Part shown: positions 6,124 to 8,591 of the stretch, piece after piece | Layout of the letters: the number at the start of each line of letters is the position of its first letter | Numbering within the stretch: the stretch's first letter is position 1 | Source: Flavobacteriales bacterium | GTDB lineage: Bacteria > Bacteroidota > Bacteroidia > Flavobacteriales_F > PHOS-HE28 | Reading direction: 5' to 3' | Length of the DNA: 8,591 nt | Assembly: GCA_020854015.1 (NCBI GenBank) | Contig: JADZGG010000339.1 | Location: forward strand, 1 to 8,591 | Program-made: the position numbers and the translations under genes | Notes under the pieces: model-generated | What the model was told of the DNA's origin: nothing | Database searches by the model: none | The model's input: the letters and a program-made list of their open reading frames with translations, nothing else

Positions 6124-6687
6124 TCAGCTACCGCGCTGGCTGCTCTTGCGCATGGTGGTGCCGGCCGTTTTGGCTTTCGTGCCAGCGCCGGCTTTCGGAG
6201 CGTTGGCCTTCTTCGCCGCTGTGTCAGCCTTGGCCTTGGTCACCTTGGCGGCCTTCTTCTCGCCCTTGGCGCCTTTCTCCTCCTCCTTCTCCGTCTCAGC
6301 CGCCTTCACTTCGAACACACCGGACTTCAAGAGCTGTGCATACCAGGTGAAGAGCTTGCGTACATCGCTCACATAGATGCGTGACCGGTCGTGGGTGGGC
6401 AGGGCTTCGGCCAGTTTCTTCCAGAGGCCTTCCTCGGGTCCCTTGGGATCCAATGAGGCCACACCTTTCTCCACTTCGTGCAATTTCTGCAGCACATCGC
6501 GCAAAGGCACATCATCACCCGTGGTGAACATGCTGATCTCGTCCAGCGAGCTCACCTTCAAGTGCGGATGCACGGGAATGCGTTTCCCATCTTCAAGGGA
6601 TTCAGCGATGATCGCCTGACGGCCTTGGGCCACGATGCGATACAGGCCGGACTTGCCGGTCACAGAGATGATCTTCGAAAGGTCCAT
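6124..6687 (-). CDS. DUF5606 domain protein with Lys/Ala-rich C-terminal tail
   Basis: A 187-residue protein, probably cytoplasmic because it has no signal peptide or membrane segment. Residues 1 to about 127 match DUF5606, a family I know from Bacteroidota: it opens MDLSKIISVTGKSGLYRIVA, then AESLEDGKRIPV (28-39) and SLDEISMFTTGDDVPL (47-62). The function is unknown. Residues 128-187 are a low-complexity tail: first a Glu/Lys mix (ETEKEEEKGAKGEKK), then Lys, Ala, Thr and Gly with about 15 lysines overall, ending MRKSSQRGS. Its make-up resembles histone-H1-like tails, so binding to nucleic acid or another polyanion is possible, but that is inference. I chose the ATG at 6687 because the family begins at this Met and a good -7 element lies 18 bases upstream. 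The next gene downstream on the strand is the GT2-methyltransferase, which has its own promoter, so a shared operon is doubtful. Confidence 0.87.
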   Translation of the reverse strand: MDLSKIISVTGKSGLYRIVAQGRQAIIAESLEDGKRIPVHPHLKVSSLDEISMFTTGDDVPLRDVLQKLHEVEKGVASLDPKGPEEGLWKKLAEALPTHDRSRIYVSDVRKLFTWYAQLLKSGVFEVKAAETEKEEEKGAKGEKKAAKVTKAKADTAAKKANAPKAGAGTKAKTAGTTMRKSSQRGS

Positions 6688-6705
6688 ACGTTGCACTTGA
6701 GGGAG

Positions 6706-6713
6706 CAAACATA
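6706..6713 (-). promoter_or_regulatory. -7 element (TATGTTTG) of the DUF5606 gene
   Basis: TATGTTTG on the minus strand is an exact match to the Bacteroidota -7 consensus TAnnTTTG and ends 18 bases before the ATG at 6687. I see no TTG at the -33 distance. It shares the 77-bp divergent gap with the promoter of the GT-C gene on the other strand. Confidence 0.6.
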
Positions 6714-6729
6714 ACGGATGGATGCCGCC

Positions 6730-6761
6730 TTGGTGCTGATCGATGGGCCCGTCTATCTTCG
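6730..6761 (+). promoter_or_regulatory. Putative -33/-7 promoter of the GT-C glycosyltransferase gene
   Basis: TTG (6730-6732), a 21-base spacer and TATCTTCG (6754-6761, seven of eight positions of TAnnTTTG) precede the ATG at 6765 by 3 bases and a second ATG at 6768 by 6. Spacing and sequence fit the Bacteroidota promoter pattern. The mRNA would have almost no leader. Confidence 0.5.
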
Positions 6762-6764
6762 GCG

Positions 6765-8063
6765 ATGATGGACCGCACCAACACCGCCCCCTCGGAACGC
6801 CGCACCGAACTCCTGATATTCCTGCTGTTCTTGGCCATTCGCGGGCTGTTCCTTGTGGTGAGCTCCAACATGGGCCTGGACCTCGACCGCGACAATGTCA
6901 GATACGACAAGCAAAGCACCGGGATCCTGAACGGCGACTTCGATCTGGAGACGCAGTACTTTATCACAGCCCCCTTCTACCCTTATGCGCAGGCGTTGTT
7001 CAAGCTGCTTTTCGGAGGATACTGGACGCTCGCACTTGGTGCCGTGCAGCTGCTCCTCTGTGCGCTTACAGGTGTCTACCTGCGCCGCATTGCGCTGCTG
7101 TTCTTCGATCATCGCGTCGCAACGGTGGCCACCGGACTCTATGCAGTATTCCCATTGACCCTGCTCTGGGTCGGCACCAGGGCCCAGGACATGCCGTTCC
7201 AGATCGCGTTGATCTTCGCACTGCATGCCTTGTTGAAGGCCGTGCGAGCCGACGACCTCCGCCGCACGCTGATCGCAGCCTCACTGTTCGCGATCACCTT
7301 CCTCATCAAGTCGCACATTCTGCTTTTCGCCCCCTTCATCCCCATTTACTGGTGGATGAACATGAAGGCGACACCCGCTCGCCGTGCGGTCCACATCGGC
7401 GCGTTCGTAGCGACCTGCTTCGTGTTCACGCTGCCCTACGGCCTGTACAATCTGAAGAAGCACGACATGTACGTGATCAGCAGCACGGGTCAGGGCGGCT
7501 TCTTCCTGGTGGGCCATAACGACGACGTGTACCGCTTCATCGTTGACCCGCCGCCGCTGGGATCCGCAGAGCACCGGCGAATCTTCAACATGCAGTACCG
7601 GATCATGGATGAACTGGCGGACACGTTGGCCACCTTGCCGCACAAACAACGCCAAGATGTGATGCTGCAGGCCGGCATCGATTGGTGCCGCAAGCACCCG
7701 AGCGAGCTGGCGCAGCTTTCCGCGTATGACCTGTTCTATTTCCTGCTTCCAGGGGTGAACCCACACCACTACACGGCATTGAACTGGCTGGCAATGCTGG
7801 CGATCTCCCTCCCGATCTACCTGCTGGCCTATGCGGGTGTGTTCATGGCCTTGCGAGAGCGGTTCCACCTGCACAGCTGGATCCTGGGCCTGTTGTTGTC
7901 CATGGTCGCGTTCAGTGTGGTGTTCTACGTGCAGAACAGGTTCCGCACCATCACGTTGGAGCCGTTCTACCTGGTCTACGCGGCCTTCGCCACCGTCCGG
8001 CTTGCGCGTCGGTTTGGTCTCGATAAGCGCTGGCCAGCGCTCAACACCCCGGTAAAGGCCTGA
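6765..8063 (+). CDS. Polytopic GT-C fold glycosyltransferase (family 39 / ArnT-like)
   Basis: A 432-residue inner-membrane protein with about nine to ten hydrophobic segments. It fits the GT39/ArnT/PMT_2-like superfamily, which transfers sugars from polyprenyl-phosphate donors on the periplasmic side. An acidic first loop (GLDLDRDNVRY, 37-47) stands where these enzymes place their catalytic Asp. TAPFYPY (68-74) resembles the conserved PxYP element. The central block LPYGLYNLKKHDMYVISS, with GGFFLVGHNDD (223-254), matches the family's PxxxxN...STNGGxNLxxGNN block. NRFRTITLEPFYLVYAA (391-407) matches the usual last-helix motif with its basic residues. About 430 residues is short of the roughly 500 or more common in the family, so the C-terminal soluble part is small. 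The start is ATG 6765; ATG 6768 is equally possible. It might use a lipid-linked sugar made by the GT2 domain encoded nearby, but no substrate can be read from sequence. Confidence 0.82.
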   Translation: MMDRTNTAPSERRTELLIFLLFLAIRGLFLVVSSNMGLDLDRDNVRYDKQSTGILNGDFDLETQYFITAPFYPYAQALFKLLFGGYWTLALGAVQLLLCALTGVYLRRIALLFFDHRVATVATGLYAVFPLTLLWVGTRAQDMPFQIALIFALHALLKAVRADDLRRTLIAASLFAITFLIKSHILLFAPFIPIYWWMNMKATPARRAVHIGAFVATCFVFTLPYGLYNLKKHDMYVISSTGQGGFFLVGHNDDVYRFIVDPPPLGSAEHRRIFNMQYRIMDELADTLATLPHKQRQDVMLQAGIDWCRKHPSELAQLSAYDLFYFLLPGVNPHHYTALNWLAMLAISLPIYLLAYAGVFMALRERFHLHSWILGLLLSMVAFSVVFYVQNRFRTITLEPFYLVYAAFATVRLARRFGLDKRWPALNTPVKA

Positions 8064-8076
8064 TAGCGCTCAGGTC
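8057..8076. terminator. Weak dyad spanning both stop codons of a convergent gene pair
   Basis: CCTGA (8059-8063) and TCAGG (8070-8074) flank a 6-base loop. One G-T and one G-C pair extend the stem to 7 bp in the plus-strand transcript. It contains the stop codons of both convergent genes, so part of the symmetry comes from TGA facing TGA. The plus strand beyond is pyrimidine-rich but has no T-run. It may act as a weak bidirectional terminator. Confidence 0.22.
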
Positions 8077-8591
8077 TTCTGCTTCTTCTTCCGCGCTGCA
8101 GGGAAAAGGATGTTGTTCAGGATGAGCCGATAGCCCGATGAGTTCGGGAAGAGGCTAAGGTCCGTAGGCGGATCGCCGACCATGTGCTGGTAATCCTCCG
8201 GGTCGTGCCCCCCGAAGTAGGTCCATTGACCCAAGCCGAACTCACCATGAATGTACTTCACAGTGCCTTGAGCCTTGTTCTCACCCATGATCAGAACATC
8301 AGGTTTCACCAAGTTTTTACGGAAGGCCGTGGTCTGCCCCATGAAGCCTTTCACCACCTGTTCGTGGTCCTGGCAAAGCATGGTGGGCACCAGGTCCCAC
8401 TTGGCACTGAAATCGAACAGGGTGAAGAAATCCCGCTCCATGCCGATGGTGTTGTGAATGTCCGTGGCGTCGATGTTGCTGAACTCATACACCATGGGGT
8501 CCGTGATCAACCTGAAATCCTTGAAGGCAAAGGACCTGGCGAAGTCAAGCTTCTCCTGGCATGCGGGATCGACGGGGTCGTGATCGAACTC
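8070..8591 (-). CDS. C-terminal part of a Bacteroidota protein of the family labelled 'asparagine synthetase B'
   Basis: The frame is open to the right edge, giving 173 residues of C terminus with the start outside the window. The end (YFGGHDPEDYQHMVGD, then PPTDLSLFPNSSGYRL and ILFPAARKKKQKT) is very like a family in Bacteroidota genomes that databases often name asparagine synthetase B; I recall this from memory. Nothing in the visible part shows the ATP-pyrophosphatase or glutaminase signatures of true asparagine synthetase, so the name may be inherited and the activity unproven. The fragment has a phrase VKPDVLIMGENKAQGTVKY and a His/Asp/Glu-rich GGHDPEDYQH that could be an active-site or metal loop. 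The tail is lysine-rich. A 6-bp gap separates it from the convergent GT-C gene. The family match is fairly likely; the function is open. Confidence 0.6.
   Translation of the reverse strand, partial: EFDHDPVDPACQEKLDFARSFAFKDFRLITDPMVYEFSNIDATDIHNTIGMERDFFTLFDFSAKWDLVPTMLCQDHEQVVKGFMGQTTAFRKNLVKPDVLIMGENKAQGTVKYIHGEFGLGQWTYFGGHDPEDYQHMVGDPPTDLSLFPNSSGYRLILNNILFPAARKKKQKT

Noticed and set aside
6688..6708. TTG start at 6708 for the DUF5606 protein
   Set aside because: The family begins at MDLSKIIS (6687), and 6708 lies inside the exact -7 consensus.
7281..7874. A 197-codon minus-strand open frame
   Set aside because: It is antisense to the GT-C transferase. The translation is His/Gln/Arg-rich with no membrane or domain pattern.
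1..8591. Mobile elements, CRISPR arrays, tRNA or rRNA genes, defence or phage modules
   Set aside because: Reading both strands I found no transposase or integrase motifs, no regularly spaced repeats, no cloverleaf-like stretch in the short gaps, and no defence or phage protein signatures.

Overview
This window most likely comes from a Bacteroidota chromosome, probably a GC-rich member of the Flavobacteriales (GC-richness judged by eye). Four things point that way: two proteins carry C-terminal type IX secretion (T9SS) sorting domains with the YPNP signature; there is a DUF5606 protein, a family I know only from Bacteroidota; a DPP-IV-like S9 peptidase is present; and TAnnTTTG-like -7 promoter elements replace Shine-Dalgarno sites in front of the genes. 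The organism call rests on family knowledge and promoter style, not on a marker gene.

Layout. Position 1-234 (+) is the last 77 codons of an S9 prolyl peptidase. It converges on a minus-strand run: a secreted M28 zinc aminopeptidase with a T9SS tail (231-1454), a CPBP-family membrane protein whose protease active site is largely eroded (1499-2416), and a secreted five-heme c-type cytochrome with a T9SS tail (2486-4483). Two more minus-strand genes follow: a glycosyltransferase-2/methyltransferase fusion (4584-6002) and a DUF5606 protein with a Lys/Ala-rich tail (6124-6687). A divergent plus-strand gene (6765-8063) encodes a polytopic GT-C glycosyltransferase. It converges on the 3' end of a minus-strand gene of the Bacteroidota family usually labelled 'asparagine synthetase B' (8070-8591, cut by the window edge).

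How the genes work together. The common theme is the cell envelope: secreted peptidases, a secreted or surface heme protein, and two glycosyltransferases that could act in one lipid-linked glycan route. Each of the six genes whose start lies in the window has its own promoter-like element, so they are probably transcribed mostly singly. Gaps are 6-121 bp, apart from a 4-bp convergent overlap at 231-234. No stretch over 300 bp lacks a gene. I saw no tRNA, rRNA, CRISPR array, insertion sequence or phage signature.

I do not see a clear multi-gene novel system. The points most worth a second look are the T9SS-tailed pentaheme cytochrome, the CPBP homologue lacking its catalytic histidines, the 9-bp hairpin in the 5' leader of the GT2-methyltransferase gene, and the recurring TAACTTGC promoter element.
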